From contig NW_019775997.1 of the NCBI RefSeq assembly GCF_001039355.2, positions 92,453-142,957 on the forward strand: 50,505 nt of DNA, written 5' to 3'. Origin of the DNA: Lingula anatina. Its lineage: Eukaryota > Brachiopoda > Lingulata > Lingulida > Lingulidae. Positions 11,176 through 23,400 of this stretch are shown here, piece by piece (position 1 is the first letter of the stretch; the number at the start of each line of letters is the position of its first letter). A program made the position numbers and the translations under genes. Below the pieces are notes generated by a model. It made no database searches. It was given only the letters and a program-made list of their open reading frames with translations, and was not told the DNA's origin.

Positions 11176-11654
11176 TTAACTACTCAGCTAATCTGTGCTA
11201 TGTCTGCTGTTATTTGACAGAAGACAGGTTTCTCCTCCTCACAGTGCCTCATCTTGCCTCTGGTCTCCTAGTAACAGAAGGTGTCGTCACTAGTCTTCGT
11301 TTCATTTCCATTTTATTTCTTTACATTGCAACCAGAGTGTTTTATGGACCATGAATATTGTGGCGGAATAGCTGAAGGTATGTTACTAGTGGGATTCAAA
11401 GTAGAGACGGTCTCTGCAGTCTTTAGATGGTTGAAGAGCAAGTAAGATATTTTTGCTGCAAAAAATGGGGATAATTAGTGTGTAGGTTTTTTATTATGGA
11501 AAGAAAGCAGTTATGTTTAGTTAAGGTTATTTTATGACACATGTAGAGCAGCTGTTTTAATTCCTTTGGTTAACATTTTAAAAATTTTAACTTTGCAAGA
11601 ATGTGAGCTCACACACATGCACGCACATATACACACAAAATATACTCACTTTTA

Positions 11655-11863
11655 GGCTTCGTTCACATGAAAAATCTATTTTCTATTCGCGGTATCTTGT
11701 GATCACGGTCTGTGCACTGAATACCCCGCGGCATAATTACTGGCAGCGCGAGCCAGTTACTTCAAAAGCTGTAATTAATTCTTGGCTGCGCTCAGAGTGA
11801 TCACAAGATACCGCAAATAGAAAATAGATTTTTAGAAAATAGATTTTTCATGTGAACGGAGTC
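11655..11863. mobile_element. MITE D, Harbinger-like hairpin, 209 bp
   Basis: The left arm GGCTTCGTTCACATGAAAAA pairs with the right arm, whose reverse complement starts GACTCCGTTCACATGAAAAA. Pairing continues through ATCTATTTTCTATTCGCGGT and TATCTTGTGATCAC. The right arm carries an extra 16-bp internal repeat. TTA flanks both ends (11652-11654 and 11864-11866). No coding capacity. Confidence 0.75.
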
Positions 11864-11867
11864 TTAA

Positions 11868-14800
11868 TCTTGTGCTTTTGATGATAACTTAAACATGACC
11901 CTCACCATTTGATGTAGAAGAGAAGTTTCAATGAAATAATGTTCCATCAATTTTGAAAATGGTTTCCTGGAAATGAAGGCCATTAAATTGCAATTTGTGG
12001 CTTTGACGATTACTAATGGGCCCTCTGCTAGTCTTGATGCTGGCATGGTTTCAATCATGCACTGATCTTAGCCAGATCATTTCCTCAGATTAATCGACCT
12101 TGTGATTGTGAATGTTGGTGTCATGATCAAGCAATAGCAATGCTGAGATCCAGTCCCCAGTTTTTTTTTTATCAGAGACCAGATTATGAAATTGCATTTC
12201 TGGGATTTCTATCACTTATGTGCAAATCTTATGATTACTTGTAATCAAAACATTTCATAAAGTACTTGAAGGTTAGAAGAAATTTTAAAAAAAATTTGTG
12301 TCTGATTTTCATATTTCATGAGAAAAAATATTGAAAATAGATGTGCATTTTGGAAGTTAACTGATTAAAAATCCTATATTTACATATTTCAGTTTTCTTC
12401 AAATATTTCTAGTCTTTTCATTTCAAGGGTTATCTATTCATGAACAGTACACTACTCAAATGGGAATAATAAGTTATTATCTGAGTCATCTCCTTTAGGA
12501 ATTTTTCAAAAATAAAAACTTAAAAATCAAGGGTAGCTATTTCAGTGTAAAATGCCTAATTTCTCTCTTGGGGTGATCCTCTTTTCTTCTCTGGAAAGAA
12601 GCACTTGTCTAGTTGTCAGAAATAGATTTAGGCTTGATGAGTGATAATAAACAGTTGGTTTTCCAAGAAGATTATGTAAGAAAGATTCCTAGAAAAATGC
12701 CATGGATTTTGCACTAAAATAGCCAGGGATGCGTCATACGCTGCGCATCACATAACATGTCCAAGATAATGGAAAGAGTGTTCTTTTTTTTCTGACAGTT
12801 TAAATTACAATAGTTATATGAAAACAGCAACTCTGTGCTCTTTATTGTACTTAAGTATAACATGGTGTAATATTCATACAGGCACCTGGGAGAGAGAGAA
12901 AGAGGACACTGGTATTCAGGAGTTGTGGTGCTGTCATTTGACTGCAGGCTGCTGCCATTGAGCTGCTGTTGAAGTAATATGATCATGCCACTAGCACAGT
13001 GCAAACTGCTTGGTCCTAATTCTAAAACATAAGTTCTGAGGTATTCCCATAATTAAACTGGAGCTTAGTTAATAAGTTAACACTGAACGCTGATTTTTTT
13101 CTACAAATGAACCTTAAAATAAAAACCATCCCCTCAGATGGAACTATGATGGATTTTTTTTTAAAGTGGAGCTCTGTTTGGCATGTCTTGAAGTGCCCCC
13201 TTGTGGCAAGTGGCAGTTTAAATTTTAAAGTAAATTGACTTAGTGTTGCAGACAGTCACTTGTTCCAGTAGAGTCTGTAGACCAGGGCCTGGGGCTGATC
13301 TGAGGTTGTGTAAGGCTTAGGTACTGGTATTTCTCTGGCACTGGAAGAGAGTTGAATTTCCTTGCAAGTTTAGTCACGTACCAACAGGTAAGATGTGTAG
13401 ACTACTCTTTCTCTGAGCCTCTCCATAATAGCGAGATGTGCAGTTATAATCATACCACATGGGCTGTTACCATGCATACCTGTTATGTTGAAATACTGAT
13501 GAAGGAAGAAATGACATATTTTAAGGTTGTGAGTTCTCGATGCAGTTTAATGATGGGTTACAAAATAGTTGAAATCATCAAGTTAAATGGTGGAAAATCT
13601 CGGGGGGGGGGGGGGTCATTTTCTGATAAAGTGGACCTTTGAAACCTTTGTGTACCTTGATCAATATTTACTAATACTGGACCTTTTTTCTGGTGGTTCA
13701 TTTGTACCCCTACCCCCTCAAAGAAATTAATTTAAAAAAAAAAAAAAAACTGGCTGCGGGCCTTGGTATGTGGGTCTGGCCCCGTGTGGTGGGGACAGAG
13801 AGGAGAAATACATTGGACAGCAACACAAAAGTCTGGATGTCAGGCCTCACATGTAGCCAAGATCTGGTGACTGAATTTCAGATATTGTGAAATTCTCTGG
13901 TGTCTTTTCATTAACATTTTTGGAGTTTTTCCATGGTAAAAGTCAGTGGGCTGGGTTGACCTGGTCCATGTACATAGCAGACGTTATTGGACTGTTGCCT
14001 GATTCAAAACATGTAAGCTAAGTAGTCATTGATCTCTAAGAGAGTCATCTTGATAAGGATTGACAGAACTCTGTGGCCGTGATCAGTCTCAGATAGGGGA
14101 AAGAGATGATAGTATTTAACTCACTGTTGAGCTAAACGTGTTGGTATTTATTATAGTTGTGGCACATTTTCATGGTACTTATCATTCCACCTGAACCAGA
14201 GGTTTGTGATGAGTATGGTCGCTGACAGTGCAGACATGAGCCACTGACATAAGTTTCTCTTGTCTCAGCATGTAAGTGACACATTATTACTTTTTTTTTC
14301 TAAAATGACAGGAGTCTTTCCTTCCTCTGCGTGACACACAATTCTCCTCTGTATATGTATGTACATAAAAAATGTCACAGAAATTCCTTTTTACGTCAAT
14401 AGTGGGATTTCCTTTGACAGTTATAGATACAAATGCATATTTATGGAATAAGAAATGAAATCGATGTTATTATGGACTTCTATTTGTGGAATGATGCAAA
14501 GTGGTGTTCCTCCCTGCCTAGAATAGAAATTTTTAGCTATTCTAGTTTGAAGAAAATAACTTGGCTGTTATTGCCCTTAGTACAAGATACATGTCAGTAC
14601 GGTTTATTTCAAAGGCTATGACTTGTGAGAAATGGATGAAAACTACTTCACAAAGGTATCCTATCCAGGGTGTTTATACCAATTCAAATTTTGATCTAGA
14701 AAAAGGTAATTTTCTATTACTAGTAAGGAATCATTGCTTAAGTCGGCCCTTCATTTGAATTTGATATTTTTTTTCTTATTAAATAATTTAGTTATGAATA

Positions 14801-16927
14801 TCAGGTCAGACATTTAGACATCCATGTTTCCCTGTACATTTTAGGAGGATATATGGATATATCAGGAATTTTCTTTTCAGTGGTTTTATAATTTTCATTG
14901 TCTGAATTGGGAATGCTAGTTGCTTTACAGGCTATACGGATAGTGAAAATATTGTTTAAGGACATTTTCATGCAGATAGCATACCTATAAGCACTGGTAA
15001 AACTAAAACAGAAATCAGATGGAAATCCTTGCAGGAAGAGGGCATGTACTAATATTGCACCTTGTTCAAGTAAGGCTTTGAACCATTGAAACCAAATGAC
15101 ATAAGGCATGAAGTAGTTACTGAGCTTTACTGCAAGGTTTGCCTCTAATTTTCAGTTTTACTCTGGGAAATCTTTAAATTGTCTATCATAGGCATTTTCC
15201 TTCCCTTTATTTTTTATCATATTTTCAATAATCTAGCTTATGCTAAAAAAGCAAAGCATATTTTATTCTCCATCTAAGCTATTTATAATTGTACTGCTAA
15301 ATTTGCTACTAAAATGTCTTTGAAATGGAAAATAAAGAAAGAAAGAAAGAAAGAAAAAGAAAGAAATGACTGGTATGACCCAGGCTGCATATTGGTGTAT
15401 TCTAAAAATAAAACTTGATATTTGTCAGAAATCTGGGATATTGTTATTATTACAATAGAATGCAGTGTTCATGGGCAAGTGATCTAAAAATAGGCAGCTA
15501 GCAATTCATTTTTTGATAAAGAACAAGATAGCTTGACAGTTGAACTTGTCGTTTTTGCCATGTCCAAAAAAATTAAAGAATTTAAAGACTTAATCAAGGC
15601 TTGTAGTGCCCCAAGGTGGTCTGACAGGATCATAACCTGGACCTCTTCACACTCAGTTACTAAAATTAACTCACCGTCAATTATTTGAAGAGAGACATCC
15701 TCATACTATATGAAAATGAAACAAAGGCGGCGTTGTAATTGAACACCTGTTTTTAGCGTGATGACAACCTTTGCGTGTGTCAGAGTTCCTAAGTAATTGA
15801 CAGAAATGTTATCTCTTCTGCTGCATGCCTATTTGCAGGGACTTTAGCTGCCTCTGTGACATGCAGGCAGTGCAGTGAAGTATTCTGTACTTTTAGAACA
15901 AGTTGGATTCCATGTGGTATTGATTATATATATATGCGTTTCTGTTACACAATGCTATCAAAAAAATTCAACAACGGGTATAAGGGGAAAATGGATGTGT
16001 CTCTATTTACTTAATTATATTTTTAATCAATATTATTGAACAACCATCACAATCCTAATTGAACACACATTTTTGTCATAATACATTATGTAATTAAATT
16101 TCAGTGTAGAAAAAAAGACTTTCTTCTATCTGAACATCTGCCAGTTTGCCCTTGTATGTTATTGCTTGAAAATAACCCTTACTTCAACTTCACTTTAGAA
16201 CAACAGCATGACAAAACTTCAAACCTGCTGCACCAGAATGGTTGTCATAAGACATGTTTTATACACTGTGAACATGCAAGGTTTGTTTGGGGTCCCTTGT
16301 CTGTCAGTGTATGCCCTGTGATCCTAGCTCAGTGCAGCTGTATTCAGCTCCTGGTCTCTCTCCCCTGCCTGCTCTCTGCTGCCATCTAGTGTCAACATGA
16401 CACAGGAAACTAAAACAGGGACTGCCAACTACTCCGTTGCTATATTAAGAACTTGCTAGCTGGTTCTAGAACAGCTGCAAAGCTTTTATATTTGTAACCC
16501 AAGCTACCATTTTTTTTTCACCAAAATATCTAAAGCAATTTCATGGTTAACTTATAATGCCTTTTGTTTCATTTTTGTGAGTTTTGTTACCATCTGAGAA
16601 TGCTTTTTTATTGCATGTCAACTGAGACCAGGCCTATTAAAACCTTCCAATAAAGATTTTCCTGTCAAAAACTCGTTTTAGTGAATTTTCCCTGGGTAAA
16701 TGGTATTTTACCCTGACTTGCCAACCTTAAATCTTTCTTTTCTGTTACTCCCCATAACTCTTTAAAAATTCTGGAAAAAGCAGAAGATCAAAACCTGCGC
16801 TTAAGCACAGATATGCCATTTATCTATGACTTGGCTTTCGGAAATCCCAATACTCTCATGCTATAACCAACATTATTTTCAAATTGTGTCAAAATGACAG
16901 CCTACTGGACAGGGGATGTTGAATATG

Positions 16928-16928
<1 letters not shown>
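11868..16928. other. 5-kb stretch without recognisable gene
   Basis: No open frame resembles a known protein and none has consistent splice or start context. There is a good donor-like CAG|GTAAGA at 13386-13394 and an (AAAG)n tract near 15335-15367. It could be intergenic sequence or a 5' intron of the downstream PI3K subunit gene. Confidence 0.5.
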
Positions 16929-16991
<63 letters not shown>

Positions 16992-16993
16992 TT
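16929..16993. repeat. (ATTT)n microsatellite
   Basis: About 16 uninterrupted tetranucleotide units. Confidence 0.95.
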
Positions 16994-17250
16994 GTGATAA
17001 TGATTAAGGTCCTTTATCTCTCAAAATTTGTTTTAAAAGTTTTAGTTGTCCTCAGATAAATTCAACAAGATACAATTCATGTACTTAGAATCCATTCAAG
17101 ACCCTTTCTTTAATTGCTTTAAACAAAGCTGTCTGTATGGACTGTCTGGCCTCTTTCCAATAGTTGAATGACCGGTCTAGTAAAGAAAAAAGGACAAACC
17201 ATTTGCAATATTAACCTGATGTGTGAGTGAGTTCAATTCAATTTACTCCT

Positions 17251-17534
17251 AATAACCAGGTTCAGGCATTATAAACGGATTAGGCATTTACTAACTCTAC
17301 CCGCAGATCTTTTAGCCAAATGCCCATATTAAAACCACCAAACCCACAAATTAATCAGCACACCGTACAATTATTTAGCACCAGCAAAGCAATATCTAGC
17401 ACTAACATTCATCCGTTATGGTAGTGCTGGTTCATTTGTGGGTTTGGTGGTTAATATGGGTGTTAGTGCTAAAAGATCTGCTTGTAGTGCTAATAAACGC
17501 ACATTTCGTTTATTAGGCCTGTTGAGGTTATAAT
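17251..17534. mobile_element. Near-palindromic fold-back element, ~285 bp
   Basis: The two arms, each around 110-120 bases, are inverted copies. The best-paired block is GCAGATCTTTTAGC followed by CCCATATTAA and ACCACCAAACCCACAAAT on the left, mirrored on the right. The loop is short, with several TAGCACTAA-type motifs. The outer ends read AATAACC and GGTTATAAT. Such long-arm hairpins without ORFs are typical of fold-back MITEs; the family is not identified. Confidence 0.7.
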
Positions 17535-18741
17535 ATTGAGTTATGATTTTCTCAAAGTGAACTACACTGGACTGGCTTAGTCAAGTACAAACTAGTTATT
17601 AAAGATGTCTTAAAATACCCAGGGAGAACTAGTAGTTGTTCCTCTCTTTGACTGATGTGAAAGCTTTGCATAGTTACCTGATTCTCTGGATATCCAGGGA
17701 GGTAATTGTATTACTACAATATAATAATGTAATTGATATAATATAATTGTGGTATTGTCACACAATTACTGCTGTAATTGCCATGTAAATGAATATCCTG
17801 GACTCTAAGCTCAGTTGTTGCTATGACATCATCTTGGTCCTGGATATCTGACGTAAGCCGCCATCTTATACATGTCAAGGTTAACGTAGGCCACCGTCTT
17901 AATAGGCAGAGGCACGTCAGGTGAATATATACATCATACAAGAATGACGATCTTCTTAAGAACTTATGGATTAGCAGCTAGGATTTGTTAGGAAACGGGT
18001 TCATTTGGCTAAGTTGGGGTAGTGTTTCTCTGGAGGAGGCCCCCAGTCTGCCGCAGGCCTTGTGGTAAATATAGCCGGGTGCCTGGACCAACTGTGTGCA
18101 GACAGCAACCTTCAAACTTGCAGTGCTCTAGGCACATGTTCTACTCTAGCCTTGCCACAGCCAGCTCTCACATAGCTGAATTAATGAAGTAGACTTTTGC
18201 TTCTGAACAGAGGAAAAATCGCTGCTGCTGCTGCTGCTGCTGAAAAAGAAGGTACTGGGGAAGGAAAAGCCGTCTAATTTTGGTTGATGAAATTTTTGAT
18301 CAGTTATATAGAGAGTGAAAGTTACACAGGTTGCATTTGATGCCACTTGTTACCATGGTGTTGCCAAGGAACCGTTTCTCTGACAAAGTGACACTTTATG
18401 GCCGCTCGCACTTGAAGTACATCGCTGTGAATGTCTTCATGTCATGCTAATAGGTCTTGTGCACACCATGTAGCCATGAAACCAAGGCAAATAGTTGGAG
18501 AGATCAAGTAGAAAGGAGCCTATTTCTGTGGGTGAAATCATGAAAAGATTCCCCAAGTTGAAATTATAAATTTAATTTTCTTGTTTCCTGTGTTTGAACC
18601 GATTTTATTTTGGTTTTGAAATTTAGCAGACAGTTTTTATACTTTATTATTTTTTTTTACTCCCATATTTATGAGCTCTTTTTGCTATGAGTTCAGTAAT
18701 CCTGATAATGTTTATTTTAATTTTTCTTTTTAATTTTTCAG
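17535..18741. other. Stretch without recognisable gene
   Basis: Contains AT-rich low-complexity sequence (17700-17765) and a (CTG)n run at 18221-18242. No protein match recognised. Confidence 0.45.
18221..18242. repeat. (GCT)n trinucleotide run
   Basis: Seven GCT/CTG units. On the minus strand it encodes serines in a chance frame that I do not consider coding. Confidence 0.9.
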
Positions 18742-18789
18742 GTAAAGACTATATTTGGGGAAGTGGAAAAGTAGGCATTAAATGTGAAG
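18742..18789 (+). CDS. Possible 48-nt micro-exon
   Basis: A strong pyrimidine tract ending in TTTTTCAG (to 18741) is followed by 48 bases and a consensus donor GTGAGT at 18790. Read with one base from a previous exon, the frame is open and gives KDYIWGSGKVGIKCE; the other two frames contain stops. The length is a multiple of three. I do not recognise the peptide, and its phase (1 in, 1 out) does not join directly to the phase-0 start of the first PI3K-subunit exon. It may belong to an upstream part of that gene, another gene, or be chance. Confidence 0.22.
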
Positions 18790-18800
18790 GTGAGTAGTTC

Positions 18801-18808
18801 TTTTTTTT

Positions 18809-18840
<32 letters not shown>
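18801..18840. repeat. (TTTC)n microsatellite
   Basis: Pyrimidine tetranucleotide tract directly after the micro-exon donor candidate. Confidence 0.9.
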
Positions 18841-19760
18841 TTTTTAGTTCAGCAAGATAGATAGATAGCCATTTATTAGCCCACTCCAGTGGAGAAGGCA
18901 GTTAGAGAAGAAAATGCCATCTGGCAAGATAAACTGGTGAACGTAAAGGGACATGGAGATAGATCGATTGATGTCGGACTGGGACATCTCTTCTAACATG
19001 AAACCCAAACATTAGTCCTGTCAGTGGAATGCAATGTTAACTTGGAGGGGCTCATTTTTAATCTACGTCTTGCTAGATCTTTTTGTAAGAAGAGATTGAA
19101 AGATGTGAAAGGAATGAGGAGTGTTGGGAAAATGGACGAATGTTAGAAGATATTATTACAACGGAGAAGGTCAGTGAATCAGTTATGTGGACCAAATCTA
19201 AACCAGTGACCTTTTCCATTTCATGATTTTTTTTTTGGTCAAATTGATAGCATGGGTTTGAATGGTTTCTCCCCATTCCTCTACAGCTCTCTGTAACCAT
19301 TCACAACACATCAACTGCAATTCTTATTATTCGCCCAGTCGGATAAGTTCAAGATGGTCATGGATAAAAAGAGGAATTTTTCTGGGCAGGTATTTTGGTA
19401 TGAGGTAATCTTTCCCATTAACTCCATTCTTCTCCGGTCATTGTTCCCCAGCAGTCACTGGGGCAAAGTGTAGGCTTGGCCGCCTACCGTGGATAGACAG
19501 ATAAATTTATCTGGTGACGGAAATACAGACTGAGGTTATCTGGGATATCAGTATCTTTTTTTTTTCTTTTGTGGCTACCTGATTTGACCAGTGCTGTGTG
19601 AAGTCAGAGTGTGTATTGAGAGAGGGCATGACCTGATATGTCTGTGTGATGTATTGTGTAATGGGGGTCTGCTGTGGCTGGCAGTTCAGACCTGGCTAGG
19701 AGAGGAGGAAGACTTGTCATACCACAGAGCTCTGACAGATATACAGAATATATATATAGT

Positions 19761-19761
<1 letters not shown>

Positions 19762-19827
<66 letters not shown>

Positions 19828-20345
19828 NNNNNNNNNNNNNNNNNNNNNNNNNNNNNNNNNNNNNNNNNNNNNNNNNNNNNNNNNNNNNNNNNNNNNNNNN
19901 NNNNNNNNNNNNNNNNNNNNNNNNNNNNNNNNNNNNNNNNNNNNNNNNNNNNNNNNNNNNNNNNNNNNNNNNNNNNNNNNNNNNNNNNNNNNNNNNNNNN
20001 NNNNNNNNNNNNNNNNNNNNNNNNNNNNNNNNNNNNNNNNNNNNNNNNNNNNNNNNNNNNNNNNNNNNNNNNNNNNNNNNNNNNNNNNNNNNNNNNNNNN
20101 NNNNNNNNNNNNNNNNNNNNNNNNNNNNNNNNNNNNNNNNNNNNNNNNNNNNNNNNNNNNNNNNNNNNNNNNNNNNNNNNNNNNNNNNNNNNNNNNNNNN
20201 NNNNNNNNNNNNNNNNNNNNNNNNNNNNNNNNNNNNNNNNNNNNNNNNNNNNNNNNNNNNNNNNNNNNNNNNNNNNNNNNNNNNNNNNNNNNNNNNNNNN
20301 NNNNNNNNNNNNNNNNNNNNNNNNNNNNNNNNNNNNNNNNNNNNN
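19762..20345. other. (GT)n tract running into a 518-base assembly gap
   Basis: GT repeats fill 19762-19827 and then N bases fill 19828-20345. Sequence resumes inside a GT-rich minisatellite, so the gap is probably unresolved satellite sequence. The apparent long reading frames through the N run are meaningless. Confidence 0.95.
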
Positions 20346-20468
20346 TGTGTAGGGCTATGTGTATGTGTATATGTACATATGTGTAGGGCTATGTGTATAT
20401 GTATATGTACATATGTGTAGGGCTATGTGTATGTGTATATGTACATATGTGTAGGGCTATGTGTGTGT
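20346..20468. repeat. 34-bp minisatellite, 3.6 units
   Basis: Units start at 20346, 20380, 20414 and 20448 with TGTGTAGGGCTATGTGTAT. The second unit differs by one base. A GT-rich tail continues to about 20500. Confidence 0.9.
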
Positions 20469-20499
20469 ATGTTTATACGTGTGTGTGTGTGTGTGTGTT

Positions 20500-23400
20500 T
20501 GAACATTTGTGTATGTGTGAGTATGTTTGCTTGTGTTTCTGTATAGACGTGTGTGCATGATAATGAAAGAAAGAGAGAGAGAGAGGATTTGTGATAGAGG
20601 GAAATTTTTGTTATATGTTATTGGTTGATAACCACTGTCACTTGTGACTATGGAAAAATCTTGAAAATTTTCCTCACTCAAAATTTAATTCATTTTATAA
20701 AATGCGTTTATCCGACATGGCCATATTAGGTGACGGACTTATGAAAGTGAAAAATATGACAGCGTTGCAAAATTGCCTTCCCGCTTAATTTTCAGAGAAT
20801 TTTGTGAGAAGAAAGTATTTTGTTAAGATTGTGCATCAAAGAAGCTCTAAGAATTTTCCTCATTCCATAGATGTGGAATATAGCTTATAATATTACCTGG
20901 GTAGATGGAAGTATGTGACCTATGTGGTAACCATGCATTAAATCACACTTGGTTTTTTTCTTCTTTGAAGATATGCCAAATTTACAGCAGCAGATTTGTA
21001 AAAAAATATTAAAATAAGGAAAGGGAAATGACTAAAAAGAATACACACATAAAGAAGTATAAAAAAAAAGTGGTTGGTTCTGAAAAAAAAATTCATGTGG
21101 CAGTAAATTTTGTAAGAATGATGAACTGAATTGTATCCCTATAGTAGCCTGGGTACCAGCTTGGTTGGGGTCACAGGATAGTCACATTATCAGAACTCAG
21201 GTATTACACCTGTATTACACCTGAGTGAGGTAGACTGAGGTGACGTCCATAAATTATTGATTTAGAAGGCAGGACCTCTTTCACCTGTCTTAGAGGAGGT
21301 CTAGGTGAGGGGACAGGTAACACAATGACACTTGTTTACATATCTCTTGACTTCTGCCCAGTCACCACTGATTGAAGACTTTTAGTTTTGTCTAGTTTGA
21401 CAATTTAAGAATTTTTTATCTCTCCTTTTGTGTCAGAAGTTACATTTTAATGAATTTTTTGCCTAATTTCTTCTGAAAATGGACCCACCTTCATTATTAA
21501 GAACAAGCACTAGTCAGTCTTCATTTGTTTTTTGTTTTTTTTTTCTTCTAAAAATGGAGCATTTTTTATTCCAAGTTTTTTGCCAGCTTTCTGATATGGG
21601 TGCCCCCCTCCCCCCATCCTCCCATGGTATTGTGCACCCCCTGCACTCTTCCAGGTATTGAACTGGCATTGATTCTGTCTGTGTGGCCGCTTTTACCCCC
21701 CTCCAGGACAGTTACTGAACTTAATTAACCCGTCTGGCCACGCCACACCACATGGCAACTAGCACGAGGTCTCAGTACAGAAATATGGATTAGTATTGAT
21801 ATTCACCTGGGTAACCTGTAAGGTACAGTGTGACTTGTACAGTGTGACCCCTTGGTACAGTCACTATGGTTTGTTTGGATATGCTATTTTAAAAATTGAA
21901 CATTTCTGACAGTAGAACTATCAGGTATCATGTTTGTGACAACAGCCTTTCAGACCCAACTGTATTTGATACCTGTGCCTGGAGAGATAGCTATATAGAT
22001 AGGTGACTTACTCCTGTACCTTCTGTAGGTATAGTCTGTGTTTGTGGCTAATGGTTTTATAGATATTTTGTTAACTTTAAAACCAGTGATTGAGAAACAG
22101 GAGCTGGAGAGCACTTAACAGGCCCATTGAATCATCACATTCACATCTGTGAGTTAATAAAGTCCGTGGTTCATTGCCTCTTCACTGGAGTCTTTGATAT
22201 ATGAAACTGTTTCAGTAACTGGGCTTGGTGCACAAATAGCACATATCTGTCAGTGAACCGTGATGGTCGGTGTATGGGGGGGGGGGGGGGGGGGGCAAAG
22301 TGGCTTCCTATTTGGCTGAAAATGAAGCACTTTGCCTCTTTCTACACAGACCCATGCTGAAGGCAGCCAGTGGCAGTATTGTGTTTGGTGAGAATGGAGA
22401 AGAATGTGTTAGATGTTCCACACTTAGCGTTGTCTGTCATATCTGACTATAATGTGAAGCTTATCTGATAGAGTTTGTAGAATTGTTCATTCAGTTGAAA
22501 CAGCGCTGCCTATTTTTGTTAAGTGGCTTTTTAACGTGTATGTGTGTGTATTTGTCATCATACATTACCTGCTCCACCTTGATTTTCTCTTCAAACTAAT
22601 ATAGCACAATGGTTCCTCCCCCCCCTCCCAATTCATATATCAAGATCATGTCTTATTCAGTCTTGCTGAAGATGTTGAGATTTATTTTTTAAATCTTATA
22701 GTTATTCAAGAAATAAGAAATATATTTAAAAAATTTTTATTAATCTTGTTATTGGGTTCATTCTTTGTCCTTTTATAAAGTTCAAATACAGCACACATAG
22801 GGTCCTGGACATCCTGCCATCTGTTGCTTTGGTACTGGTAGAAGTACCTGATAATTTGAGGACATGGGTTTGGTTTTCTCAGAGTGTGGTCAGATTATGT
22901 TGCAGTATCAGCGGGTACATAAATACTTGAAATCAATATCACCTTACAGTGAGCTACGTCTGTCTGTGAATCAGTGGCAGTGTTACAGTGGAGATAACAG
23001 ACAACAGGTGCTCTCAGATACACGCACCTTGGGCCTGGACATTGCTACGGTAACAGCTACTTAATTTCAAAGGCCTCACTTTTTCCTGCGTTGATTTTTT
23101 GGCCAAGATTTTTTAGATTAACGCTCTCACATGAAGCCAACTCTCTTTTCCTTTGTTTAAGATAACCTTTCTACTGGTGTTGTAAACAAAATATTGATTT
23201 TGGAATACGTGGTAAATCACTACTGTTCCATCATTTTGAGATATTCCGCTAGTCTTGCTATCAGTGTATCAACCTAATGCTGTGGATAAGGCCATTATCA
23301 GGCTGGAAATATTGGGTGAAATTACAGGTGGTTTAGGTTAACTTGAGCAATGTGAAGTATTATAAATTTACAGATGAAATTTGCTCACATGCGTATGCAA

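Larger units (their letters stand above)
7590..11579. repeat. Duplicated segment 1, second copy
   Basis: This is the counterpart of 3944-7588. It starts directly after the lone N at 7589 in the middle of MITE B and runs on past the point where the first copy breaks off. Relative to the first copy it has an extra 338-bp TTAA-flanked element (10838-11175), one extra minisatellite unit and a shorter 3' part around 10700. The differences look allelic. Confidence 0.85.

Noticed and set aside
13352-13394. CAG|GTAAGA donor that might end a 5' exon
   Set aside because: No matching acceptor, start codon or unique frame could be assigned; an isolated donor motif is expected by chance.
15600-15660. Possible tRNA-like stretch
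   Set aside because: No A and B box pair with correct spacing and no cloverleaf pairing could be drawn.
19591-20420. Open frames of more than 200 codons through the gap
   Set aside because: They consist of GT-repeat codons and N bases only.
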